NCBI GenBank assembly: GCA_963763325.1
Contig: CAVXOL010000001.1
Span: 62,001 to 126,000, forward strand
Length of the DNA stretch: 64,000 nucleotides
Origin: JBBECJ01 sp963763325
GTDB taxonomy: Bacteria > Chloroflexota > Chloroflexia > Thermomicrobiales > CFX8
Direction: 5' to 3'
Part shown: in pieces, positions 10,716-20,064 of the stretch
Layout: each line of letters starts with the position of its first letter
How positions within the stretch are numbered: the stretch's first letter is position 1
Notes under the pieces: generated by a model
Told to the model about the DNA's origin: nothing
The model's database searches: none
Seen by the model: the letters and a program-made list of their open reading frames with translations, nothing else
Made by a program: the position numbers and the translations under genes

Positions 10716-11477
10716 TTATGTCGTGCTAACCCGTTGTTGCCGAACCGCCAGGATCTCGCGGATGTGGCGCGCGTGCTCGCGCTCGTGCTCCAGCAGGCGA
10801 CGCAGCGCCTTGCGAGCCGTCCAGGGTTCGTCGGGGTGGTCGGTGAACCAGGTCGGATAAGTGACGGTTTCGCGCTCAGCATCGGTCAACTCGCGCAGCA
10901 GTATCGTCACCGTCCGCCGCTCCATCGCCAGGAACTCGAAGATCGGAAGCTGCGCGTCATCCTGCCACTGGACTGGCAACCGGTCTGGATGCACGAGTCG
11001 TGACGCGAACCACTCCTCGGCATCGCCGGTGTGGCGCAGGATCTCGCGGATCGTCATCGCCTCGTGGGCATGCGGCCCGTCGTGGCCAGGCCGCCAGTCC
11101 AGCACGTCGTTGGGCAGGTGTCGCGTCAGCTCCAGCAGATCGGCACGGCTGTAACCGGCGTAGCGCAGGCACGTCTCCAGATCGCCGCGACTGAGCGGCT
11201 CGCGGTCCGGCCCGAAGATCGCCGCTTTATCCCCCCGCTGAAACGGCCCCACGCCACGGGTCACCTCCGCCAGCTCGATCGTGATCGCCGACGTCCCGTC
11301 GTTGCTGGGGTCACCGTGCCGGCCGAGCCAGTCGTAGTAATCGGCAATCGCCGTAACAACGTTCGCCATCGCCTCATCGAGGCTACCGCCACCAGCCGCA
11401 CAGCCCGGCAGTTGCAGCACATGCGCCATACTGACGCCGCCATCGCCGACCTCAAGGTAGACATCGTACCGGGTCAA
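10716..11477 (-). CDS. HicB-like/DinB-like fusion protein
   Basis: The N-terminal ~60 residues resemble the HicB/DUF1902 partial RNase-H fold (a YDVYLEV strand, LPGCAAGGGSLDEAMANV and an AIADYYDWL helix). The C-terminal ~160 residues are a DinB/YfiT-like four-helix bundle with spaced histidines expected to bind a metal (HTGDAEEW, then a terminal EHEREHARHIREI). The TTG at 11477 is preferred as start because aggagg lies just upstream; a GTG nine codons earlier is possible. HicB modules normally act as antitoxins or repressors, and DinB-like proteins are metal enzymes such as thiol transferases. No HicA toxin is adjacent. The function of the fusion is unknown. Confidence 0.75.
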   Translation of the reverse strand: MTRYDVYLEVGDGGVSMAHVLQLPGCAAGGGSLDEAMANVVTAIADYYDWLGRHGDPSNDGTSAITIELAEVTRGVGPFQRGDKAAIFGPDREPLSRGDLETCLRYAGYSRADLLELTRHLPNDVLDWRPGHDGPHAHEAMTIREILRHTGDAEEWFASRLVHPDRLPVQWQDDAQLPIFEFLAMERRTVTILLRELTDAERETVTYPTWFTDHPDEPWTARKALRRLLEHEREHARHIREILAVRQQRVSTT

Positions 11478-11705
11478 TCGACCTCCTCTCGGCCTCTCGT
11501 CCACCAGCGTCCCTGCCGCAACAGGTCAACCAGAGTAGAACATATGTTTGAGGTTGTCAACGGATTGAGCACGCCGGTGCAGACGGTACGCCCGATAGCC
11601 GAGGCGCGACGACCGTGTCGTCATCAGACACGTTAAACTTGGCAGAATGATGGCGTCGAGGCTACTCGTCCTCGACGCAACAATCGAGCAGAATGGACTG
11701 GCGGA

Positions 11706-12072
11706 TTGCGCGAATCTGGTGGCATACGGCGATTCTACCGGATCACGAAAGATAACCCGCCCAGAAGAACTGATTTCGAGTCCAACCAACAACAAAGGCG
11801 AAGGGCAAGGACGAACGATCCTGAGATTCTGCGCCTCATAGATGGTATATCGGTGTTTGAGGAACTGGAGCAGGCTCGGCAACAGATGCGTCGATTCCCC
11901 AATCTTGGCAGCTACATCGTCGAACTCACGATACCGTCCGATGCAGGGGGTCCGGTGGGAACGAACGACAGCGCGATCGGGACATTACACGCTCTGGGGC
12001 GAGCCAGAGAATATTCTCCGGTTCATAACGAACGTGCACATTGACAGCGACGAACCAGGAGTAGGCCCATGA
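11706..12072 (+). pseudogene. Small conserved hypothetical gene, frameshifted
   Basis: A short protein with the flow YRITKDNPP, then DPEILRLIDGISVFEELEQA, MRRFPNLGSYIVELTIP, and in the next frame VRWERTTARSGHYTLWGEP. The two halves join if one base is removed from the G5 run at 11946-11950. I recognise the pattern as an unnamed small family found in Gram-positive and Chloroflexota genomes, often paired with the gene that follows. Its stop overlaps the next ATG (ATGA), so the two are translationally coupled. The TTG start at 11706 is a guess. GC content is lower than in flanking genes. Confidence 0.55.
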
Positions 12073-12294
12073 AATCCGGATACGAACTTTGGGATCTCTC
12101 AACGGGCAACATCATCGGAACGTTCGATACCGCCGATGATGCTCCTGGAGATTGTCCGCAATGCCATCAAGGATTGGGGCCGGGACGATGCAGCGACGTT
12201 GGCGCTCGGCAGCCTCGACAATGCTTCCGACGAACCGGTCCTGACCGGGAACGAATTGCTGGAGCGAGCCCTGACATCGACCGCTCACATCTAA
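12069..12294 (+). pseudogene. Small conserved hypothetical partner gene, frameshifted
   Basis: It starts at an ATG overlapping the previous stop. The first 24 codons read MKSGYELWDLSTGNIIGTFD. After one base is skipped at about 12144 the frame continues LEIVRNAIKDWGRDDAATLA and ends NELLERALTSTAHI, giving about 74 residues. The N-terminus is typical of small proteins coupled to the preceding family. No function is known to me. Without the indel the frame wanders to 12356 with no coherent sequence. Confidence 0.55.
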
Positions 12295-12749
12295 AGCAGA
12301 TCTCTACCTCGCGAACCCTCGGGACCGACGATGGGCGCCGATTGCTGTACCGGTAACACCACTGACACCGACCACCGATCCACAAGATGCAGTTCGCACG
12401 TTTCCCATACGCGGATGGTCACTGCTCCAAAGCCTCACCGCCTGGATCGATAAAGCCAGCGCACCAACAATCTGACGTTCATCAAGATGGTACGCTCCAC
12501 GAATGACCTCCGCGATCACAAGAACACCTTCGCCCGCCAGGTTTGGGGTAGAACCCGACGACACCTGACCGAGTCAATCCAGGCTGCTCGCAGCTAATAT
12601 CGGACCATCCTGAACCGAGCACGATTGACCGGCGGCCTGATCGGTGCGAAACTCCCTCCGGCTGAGAGGGTGGTGTGGCTGACGGTCGCTTACGGCTGAC
12701 AAACCTGCGATTCCGGCGGCGTGGCGGAGACCAGGCTGGCGAGGTTGCC
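12295..12749. other. Intergenic stretch without a supportable gene
   Basis: No ORF with coherent codon use or a ribosome binding site was found. A 'ggctgagagg' string near 12660 recalls the TPP riboswitch but the rest of that motif is absent. The last 70 bases presumably hold the promoter of the MFS gene that follows. Confidence 0.5.
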
Positions 12750-13967
12750 ATGCCCCGCTTCCGGCCAGCCATGTTCGCGTCCCTCCGTCACCGCAACTAC
12801 CGCCTCTACTGGATCGGCTCACTGGTCGCCAACACCGGCGACTGGATGGACCAGATCGCGATCGGCTGGCTGATCTGGGATATGACCGGCTCCAGCGCCT
12901 ACCTCGGCATCATGGCCTTCTGCCGCGCCTTCCCAATCCTGATCTTCACCCTCTTCGGCGGCGCGATCGCCGACCGCTTCGAGCGCCGCCGCGTCATGCA
13001 GGCAACCCAGACCTTCGCGATGCTGCTGGCTCTCCTGCTGGCGCTGCTCGTCTTCACCGATGTCGTCCAGGTCTGGATGGTGCTGGCCATCGCCGCCCTG
13101 CGCGGGATCATGCTCTCGGTCAACCTGCCGACTCGCCAGGCGCTGCTCTCCGACATCGTCGACCGCGAGCATCTCTCGAACGCGATCGCCCTCAACTCGG
13201 CGACCATGAACCTGACCCGCATCCTCGGCGGCTCGCTCGGCGGGCTGGGCATTACGCTGGTGGGCGTGGCCGGCGTCTTCCTCTTGAATGGCTTGTCGTT
13301 CATCATCCTGATCACCGCGCTGGCCGCGATGACGATTCCGCCCGTGACCGCGCCAAAAACTCGCAAGAACGTCCTCCGCTCAATCGGCGAGGGACTCTCC
13401 TACGTCCGCCACCACGAGACACTGCGCTCGCTGACGATGCTGGCGCTCGTACCGATGGTGTTCGGGATGCCCTACATGTCGCTGATGCCGATCTTCGCCG
13501 ACGACGTGCTCGGCATCGGCAACGAGGGCTACGGCCTGCTCGTCTCGCTGACCGGCGTCGGCGCGCTGACCGGCGCGCTCTCGGTCGCCGCCCTGAACGA
13601 CTACCGCAAGCGCGGACAGCTGATGCTCTTCATTATGGTCGGCTTCGGCGCGATGCTCTTCCTCTTCTCGCGCTCGTCGATCCCACTGCTCTCCGGCCTG
13701 CTGCTGCTCGGCGTCGGCGCCTGCCAGACCGGCTACATGGCCCTCAACACGACGTTGCTGCAGACCCACGCCGACGACGAGATGCGCGGTCGCGTCATGA
13801 GCGTCTTCTTCCTCAACCGCGGCCTCGTCCCGCTCGGCACGATCGCCGCCGGCTTCGCGGCCGAAGTCATCGGCGCCCAGTGGACGGTCACGATCATGTC
13901 GTCGGTCGTGATTCTCTTAGGGCTGCTGACGATCGTCAGAGTGCCGAGAATGCGCGAGGTCGAGTAA
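12750..13967 (+). CDS. MFS exporter (EntS/MFS_3-like)
   Basis: About 405 residues with twelve hydrophobic segments. The N-terminus (FASLRHRNYRLYWIGSLVAN) and the loop DRFERRRVM match the MFS_3 subgroup that includes EntS-type siderophore and drug exporters. The cytoplasmic loop before helix 11 reads DDEMRGRVMSV, the typical MFS_3 signature. The ATG at 12750 is chosen for alignment with family starts and a gagg just upstream; the frame is open back to a GTG at 12675. Unlike neighbours on both sides it is intact. The substrate is unknown. It is convergent with the broken Ig-repeat gene, only 9 bases apart. Confidence 0.85.
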   Translation: MPRFRPAMFASLRHRNYRLYWIGSLVANTGDWMDQIAIGWLIWDMTGSSAYLGIMAFCRAFPILIFTLFGGAIADRFERRRVMQATQTFAMLLALLLALLVFTDVVQVWMVLAIAALRGIMLSVNLPTRQALLSDIVDREHLSNAIALNSATMNLTRILGGSLGGLGITLVGVAGVFLLNGLSFIILITALAAMTIPPVTAPKTRKNVLRSIGEGLSYVRHHETLRSLTMLALVPMVFGMPYMSLMPIFADDVLGIGNEGYGLLVSLTGVGALTGALSVAALNDYRKRGQLMLFIMVGFGAMLFLFSRSSIPLLSGLLLLGVGACQTGYMALNTTLLQTHADDEMRGRVMSVFFLNRGLVPLGTIAAGFAAEVIGAQWTVTIMSSVVILLGLLTIVRVPRMREVE

Positions 13968-13976
13968 CGCCACTCG

Positions 13977-16900
13977 TCACCACAACGCGTTGACCACCTG
14001 CTGCGCTTTGACCTGCAACTGTTCGTTGACGGCGGGCGAGAGCCGTCCGAGCCGCGCATACCACGCCACCTGGACCCGGTAGCGGAGTAACGACCCATAC
14101 GCGCGTAACGCGTTTCCGGAATTCAACGAATGCTGCGCCTGGTCGAGTGTCCGCAGCAGCGCACTCTCCAGGTTGCGATCCACCACAAGCGAGACCGTCT
14201 CGCCCCGCAGCGTCGTTAGCAGGCCGGCTGCGCCGACGACCGTCACGGTGAAGCTCGCCGTCGCCGAATTGCCTGCTCCATCGGTCGCGGTGCACCAGAC
14301 GGTCGTTGTGCCGATCTTGAAGTGGCTTCCCGACGCTGGAGCGCAATCCGGCAGGCTGGCAACTCCAGCGAGGGCCACATCAGACCCGATGTCGTACGTC
14401 ACGATTGCACCCATCGGACTCTCGGCCGGAACCACGACCGCTTCCGGCACGATCAGTTCCGGAGGCTGGGTATCGATAACCGAGATCGTGAAGCTGGTAG
14501 TCGCGGAATTGCCGGAATGGTCGGTCGCCACACAACTCACGAGCGTATCGCCAAGCGGGAACGCCGCCCCGGACACCGCTGAGCACGACGACAGTATGTC
14601 ACCAGCAATCGCGTCATTGGCAACCGGCGCCGCCCACGTCACCAGCGCGCCATCGTCACTCGTGGCCTCAACCACCTGATCATTCGGCACAAACGTGAAT
14701 ACCGGCGCGTCCTTGTCAACCATGACCACGATCACGTTGCTGGCAGCAGTCTGCCCCGCCAGATCGCTGATTTGCGCCGAAACAGACTGACCGGCAACGG
14801 TTGTGCTGGAACTGACTACAACAGGTGTCGGACACGGCCCTGCAAGCCCTGACCCATTGTCGGAACAGGTAAAGCTCACCGTCACCGTCTGGTTCGTCCA
14901 ATTGCTTGATAGATACGGCTGGTTATCAGCAGTCACGGCTGAGGCGGTTATCACTGGCCCGACTGTATCCACGTTGATGTTGTCGAACGACAGCGTCGCA
15001 ATATTACCGGCAGCGTCGGTCACCGTTCCTGTCACACTGCTGGTTGGCTCCATCACCGAACGTCTGCGGCCCGCTGCACGCCGCGACACCCGACAGACCA
15101 TCGTCACACGAGAACACGACCGTGACGGCCTGCCGGGCCCAGGTACCAGGCACATACGATTGTCCATCAGCCGTCGTCAGACTCGCACCTATCGTCGGCA
15201 CCGTCAGATCAACGTTGATCTGACCGATCGTCAGACTGGCGCTGTTCCCGGCGATGTCCAAGACTGTTCCACTTGCGCTCTGGTTGGCTCCCTCGCCAAA
15301 CGTCTGCGCGACCGGACACGACGCGACACCTGACAGCACATCGCGACACACAAACGTCACCGTCACTGGCTGGTTCGTCCAGCTTCCCGGCACATATGGT
15401 TTCCATCCGCCGTCGTTGCCGTCGCACTGATCTCCGGCATGGTCAGATCGACGCTGATCTCGTCGATGGTCGTGCTGGCCGAGTTCCCCGCCAGGTCAGT
15501 CGCAACACCCGTCACGCTCTGGTTCGCGCCTTCTCCAACCGTCTCGGCAGACGGGCAGACATCGATGCCGGAGGTTGCGTCATCACACATGAACGTCACG
15601 ACGACGCTGGTGTTGTTCCAGCCACTGTCGTTCGCTGGCGGCGTCCGGCTGGCACTGATATCCGGAGGCGTCTGGTCGATATTGACGATAGCCGTATCGT
15701 TGCACTGTTTCCGGCGGTATCAACCGCCGTTCCCAGTCACCATCTGGCTCGCGCCATCAGCGGCCAGCGTCTGCGGTTCAGCTGCAACTGGCGACTCCCG
15801 AAGGGCTGTCCGAGCACACGAAGGTGACGTGACGGGCGTCCTGTGCCAGCCAGCTTCGTTTGGCTCTGACGACAACGTGTGAGCTGATCGACGGCGCGAT
15901 CGAATCGATCTTGACCTCAACTCCGTGGCGATTCCGTGTTCCCGCGATATCCACACTCCAGAGCTGACGTGTATACGCCACTCTCGGTGACAGCATGACC
16001 TCGTTTCCGGCCTGTTGTTGCCCCGATCACGACGAAGAACGTAGCATCACGCCCGACAAGTTGTCGCTGAGTCAGAAGTGATCGTCACCGGCCATCACTC
16101 CAGTCCGGCACTGGCGCGATCGTCGTCAGTGGGCGGTGTCCAGTCGATATCGATCCCCGTAACGCTGGCAGTCGTCTGGTTCCCCGCCTTGTCACTCACC
16201 GTCGCGCTGGCAGAGAGACCGGCACCTTCACCGTTGATCACGCTGTCAGAGGGACAATCGCCATAAATTCCAGACAACGCATCGCTACACGTCCAGTCAA
16301 TCGTGACGCTGCTGTTGAACCACCCGTGCTCGTTCGGCGTCGTCGGAGTCCCGTCCAACTCCGGCGCAGTCGTATCGATCCTGACAACGAATGTCTGCTC
16401 AGACTCGGCATTCCCGGCGTTGTCGTGCGCAGCATAGGTGATCGTCGTCATCCCGTCCGTTGCGACTGACAGGCTCGCCGACGAACCCGGAACGGTCGTT
16501 GGCGGGATCTCGTGTGCCCCATCGGCGCGATAAACGATCTCCTTGACCGCTGAACCACCCGTATCAATCGCGTTCAAGCTGATGTTGACGGGAACATTCG
16601 TCCAATTTCCAGCGACGTACGCGCCACTGTCCACCGTGGTCTGTGGAGGCGTTGTATCGTCTGGTTCAGTGGACGTAGAGGGCACTTGCAGCACAACGGT
16701 CGTCGCAGCCCACGCTGCTGGGCGGCCCCAGGCGGCAGAGAACGCATCGACCGGTCCATCACTGCTCATCGCACTATCAAACGCAGCGGCCGTTCGTGAG
16801 CGATCGCCGGCCTGCACGGAATAGACTCTAATGCTGCTACTTGGCGTGATTTCCCGGGCGTTGTTGGTGCCGAAATATCGCACAACCCGGGAGCCGGCAG

Positions 16901-17465
16901 GGTGCTGCGTCGCGATCGCTGGTGCGATGCCACCGTTCTGGTTGGTGACACTCACCGAGGATTCAACCGCTCCCACCGGATCGTCCGTATCGACGCCGCT
17001 GTAGACGGTCATACCGCCTGCGATGCTGGTCGCCTCACCAGTCTGAACATCGCAGTTGCCCAATCTGCTCTGGAACGTATAGTTCGTAAAATTGTCCTGT
17101 GGTGCCTCGATGTGCCGCCACCAGATATGCTGCACGACATTACTGCTCTGTCCAACGCGCTCGACCTGCGTCCATCCCGTTTCAATTGGGCAGATCCAGA
17201 TGTTGTTGACGCCAGCTTCGGCTGTTGCAACCAGTTGGGCAATGAGAATTGCGCCGGCAGCGACATCCGCCTCTGAGACAACAGGAGAGTCAATCGTGAG
17301 CTTGTCGGATGCGCTCATGAAGGTGCCAGCAGAGTGCGACCCTCGACCGATCCCATCAGATGCCGCCACCGGCAACGAGAACGTCGCAACCACCCCAAGC
17401 AACAACGCCAGAATGATCAACGCGCTGACCGCGTTCTGGGCAGGCTCCAACACACGCACAGTCAC
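13977..17465 (-). pseudogene. Secreted Ig/HYR-repeat surface protein, broken by multiple frameshifts
   Basis: The gene would encode roughly 1160 residues. The GTG near 17465 gives a signal peptide (hydrophobic about residues 10-35). A ~250-residue N-terminal domain follows, then a series of ~80-residue Ig-like repeats with units such as 'W.N..VT..F.C.D..SGV..C' and 'GTA.D.AGN', then two HYR domains and a helical C-terminal tail. Reading from 5' to 3' requires frame changes near 16095, several between 16090 and 15700, near 15400 and near 15050. Between 15.6 and 16.1 kb a frame change is needed about every 50 bases. The 5' 1.4 kb and the 3' 1.2 kb are each open. Probably a decayed adhesin-like or surface-display protein. 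Confidence 0.75.
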
Positions 17466-17796
17466 AACAACGCTCCTGTGGTCAATCACAACGAACCAGC
17501 ATTGAGCGAAACATAGATAGATGCCCGGCAACGTTCAGAGCGCACGGTTCACGCCCGGATTCATCTCACCGGCATGTCATACACCATTGAGCATTATGAG
17601 GTCGCGTGACAACCGCACAAGCGGCGTCTTATAGGATGTGTCGAGTATACGCAACCTGCCCCATACACGCAATACCCGACACAAATCAACCTGATGATTC
17701 GATATACCCGGCGCATCATCGTGTTGAAGCCTCTCGAATCTGAGATACTGCAATTGATCGACGCATGAAGCGTGTTCCTGATGAAGGACCGTCGCC

Positions 17797-18115
17797 ATGA
17801 TCGCACTGGTACAGCAGAATCTAGACTCGATCGAGGCTCTCTGTCGCGAGTACGGCGTGCTCCGGCTCGAACTGTTCGGCTCGGCCGCAACCGGCGAGTT
17901 CGACCCGGAACGATCAGACATCGACTTCATCGTCGAGTATCCCCGGACGATTACGAGTTCGGGCTCATGGTTGAAGCCGATACTTCGAATTCAAGCACGC
18001 AACTCGAGAACTTGCTTGGCTACCCCGTCGATCTCGTTATGGCTGACGCGATGCGAAAGCCCGCACTTCATCGCGAGCGCGAATCGAAAGTCGGCAATCG
18101 CTCTATGCAGCGTGA
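17797..18115 (+). pseudogene. Degenerate MNT-type nucleotidyltransferase antitoxin (MntA-like)
   Basis: The opening 50 residues are intact and diagnostic: LRLELFGSAATGEFDP is the GSxARGE-like nucleotidyltransferase motif and SDIDFIVEY supplies the DxD. After 17951 the conserved continuation (PDDYEFG, WLK, RYFEFKHA, LENLLGYPVDLVMADAMRK, LYAA-stop) is still readable but in at least four successive frames. The TGA at 18113-18115 overlaps the GTG of the HepT-like gene, the usual arrangement of HEPN/MNT pairs. In that system MntA AMPylates or otherwise silences the HEPN RNase HepT. The density of indels argues for loss of function. Confidence 0.75.
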
Positions 18116-18479
18116 GTCGACCGGAGTTGCTGGAAGACATCCTCACTGCGATAGCGTTCATCGTTGAAGAGACGACAGCGATGCCGTCACTCGACCGAGT
18201 TCTTGCAGGATCGACGATACTCGGCAACTGGTCGAGCGAAACTTCGAGATCATCGGTGAGGCACTTGAACGACTGGCCGCGATCATCATCTCAGAGTCGT
18301 TGAACAGATTAGCGACTACGAGCAGATCATCTCGTTTCGCAACGTCTCATCCATGGGTATGATGCAATCGTGAGTTATCACGACGTGTGGCAGAACATCC
18401 AGAACGTCACTTACCGGTTTTGCGAGCAGAGGTCGAGGCGCTGCTCGCAAAGGATCAATCGCGAGACGATGTCCGATGA
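18112..18479 (+). pseudogene. Degenerate HepT-like HEPN toxin
   Basis: The GTG at 18112 begins SRPELLEDILTAIAFIVEET. Further downstream, in other frames, RQLVERNFEIIGEALERLA, then SDYEQIISFRNV and IHGYDAI can be read. 'RN....H' is the RNase motif (RxxxxH) of HEPN toxins. The end (VLRAEVEALLAKDQSRDD) is normal for HepT. At least three indels separate these blocks, one of them a missing c in FRNV(L)IH. The TA pair is therefore probably inactive. The gene is convergent with the DinB gene. Confidence 0.75.
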
Positions 18480-19041
18480 CGATCTCCCAGTCCGTGCGTA
18501 GCGTTAGTGCGTCCTGACGCCCCTCAAACACAGCGCGGATGAGCGAAATCTCGGCGCGGTGCTCGGCCTCGTGCTGGACGAGGTGGTTCAGCACCCACTC
18601 AGGATTCACATCGTATTGAGGCAGGCTGCGGACACGGTACAGGTCCTCGGGCGAGAGCGCGCCGACCCGTTCGACCAGCTTTGCCCGGACAGCCGCCAGC
18701 CCATCCAGGTAGCGTGACAGCGGCAAACCGGGCGTCGCCAGCAGATGCCCCTGCTCGTCGCGAACCTCCGGCGGCAGGTGCTCCAGCAGATCGGCCGGAT
18801 AGTCCTCGCCCAGGATCTCGACATACAGCCAGTCCGTCTCGATCACCGCCACATGCGCCAGGATCGTCGCGATCGAGTTCCCACCCGGCCCCGGCTCGTC
18901 GATCCGCGACGCATCGACACCATCCAGCACTTCCAGCGTCCGCCGCCGCGTGTCCGCGAAGACCCACAGCCAGCGGGCAATCTCGGGCGGATAACCGGCT
19001 GGAAGATCGGCGATCAAGCTCCGACGCGCTTCAGGTTCCAT
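18316..19041 (-). CDS. DinB-family protein with run-on C-terminus
   Basis: A DinB-like helical bundle with a conserved start (PPEIARWLWVFADTRRRTLE) and metal-site histidines in SIATILAHVAVIE and LNHLVQHEAEHRAEISLIR. Family members end shortly after 'EISLIRAVFEG'. Here the open frame runs another 60-odd residues, the last part being antisense to the HepT pseudogene. Removing one g from the gggg run at about 18527 would stop translation at 18504, just clear of HepT. The ATG at 19041 is chosen over an upstream in-frame ATG because aagga precedes it and it matches family N-termini. The reaction catalysed is unknown. Confidence 0.75.
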   Translation of the reverse strand: MEPEARRSLIADLPAGYPPEIARWLWVFADTRRRTLEVLDGVDASRIDEPGPGGNSIATILAHVAVIETDWLYVEILGEDYPADLLEHLPPEVRDEQGHLLATPGLPLSRYLDGLAAVRAKLVERVGALSPEDLYRVRSLPQYDVNPEWVLNHLVQHEAEHRAEISLIRAVFEGRQDALTLRTDWEIVIGHRLAIDPLRAAPRPLLAKPVSDVLDVLPHVVITHDCIIPMDETLRNEMICS

Positions 19042-19183
19042 GTGGTTTCCTTCGCTATAGTGGCACGTGCTCAGGACGTTCATAACGAGAATTCGTGACA
19101 AGGATACGAACGCGCGCATATAGACGGTAACTCAGATCATCAGCAGCGTATCTGACGTAATCGGACCATCTCAGGAGTGCTGC

Positions 19184-19556
19184 ATGCGTCTGAATGAGCT
19201 ACGACAGCAGTACCGCGACGAGATACTGTCAGCCGCGTCTCGCAACGGCGTTCGCTACGTCCGTGTCTTCGGCTCAGTCGCACGCGGAGATGCACGACCG
19301 GACAGCGACATTGACCTCCTCGTCGACCTCGAATCGGCTGACTACGACTATCGACCACGGCGGAGTTCCTATGGACGTTGAGAGATCTCCGCGATCGCAA
19401 GGTCGATGTCGTGACCGAGAATGGCCTCCGGAAGCGGATTCGAGCACAGGTTCTCGCGAGGCTGTTCCCTGTGAGGTCGAACGCTTCTCGCAGGAAGAAG
19501 CCGCGCAGGAGCCAATCTATCGCGGCATCGAAACTTCCAACTGGCTCACACATTGA
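19184..19556 (+). pseudogene. Second MNT-type nucleotidyltransferase, frameshifted
   Basis: The ATG at 19184 begins MRLNELRQQYRDEILSAA, then VRYVRVFGSVARGDARPDSDIDLLVDLE, the classical MNT antitoxin active site with GSxARG and DxD both present. The continuation DHGGV, LRDLRDRKVDVVTENGLRKR and QVLAEAVP is spread over three frames between about 19345 and 19480. No HEPN partner follows; only low-complexity DNA does. It is a relic of another HEPN/MNT-type locus. Confidence 0.7.
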
Positions 19557-19753
19557 GCTTGATCCACTTGAGCCACATGGATCGTCAAAGGCGGTCACTC
19601 ACTGACAATGAACGCCTTTACTTACCCCTTTACCGTCTTTGGCCTCGTCCACCCCGCACACCTTGGCAGCCTTGGCCATCTTGGCCAACTTTCAACTCGC
19701 TCAACTGGCTCAATGCAACTCGCTCACACAATGAGCATGATCAACTTGAGCCA
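19544..19753. repeat. Imperfect direct repeats in low-complexity DNA
   Basis: A 32-base sequence at 19544-19575 (gctcacacattgagcttgat...) recurs at 19722-19753 with three substitutions. Between the copies is low-complexity sequence rich in cttggc and caactc words. No coherent protein is encoded. Confidence 0.6.
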
Positions 19754-20064
19754 ACTCGACTCACTCCCACCCATGAGCACCGACATCTGAGCATCTTGGT
19801 CATCGACGACTGCGCGCCGATTGGCACGGATTTCCGCCTTTGAACCGTTCGAGTAAGTGAACGGACCAGCCATCATGAATGGAGAGACCCATGCACGCCT
19901 GTTGCGACACCCAACATCGACCCCAGCCAGCCTCACTGGTATACTGCGCCCCAACAATCGCCCGTCCCGGCGCGGATGCCGCCTGGGACATCGTCAGCAG
20001 TGACGCCGCCGGCCCACCAGATTCGGACCCACGGCCGCGGCAGTCCAGTACAGTTGGACTATCA

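Noticed and set aside
12640..12730. Possible TPP riboswitch ('ggctgagagg')
   Set aside because: The second conserved half of the THI box is absent and the downstream gene is an MFS transporter with normal start signals.
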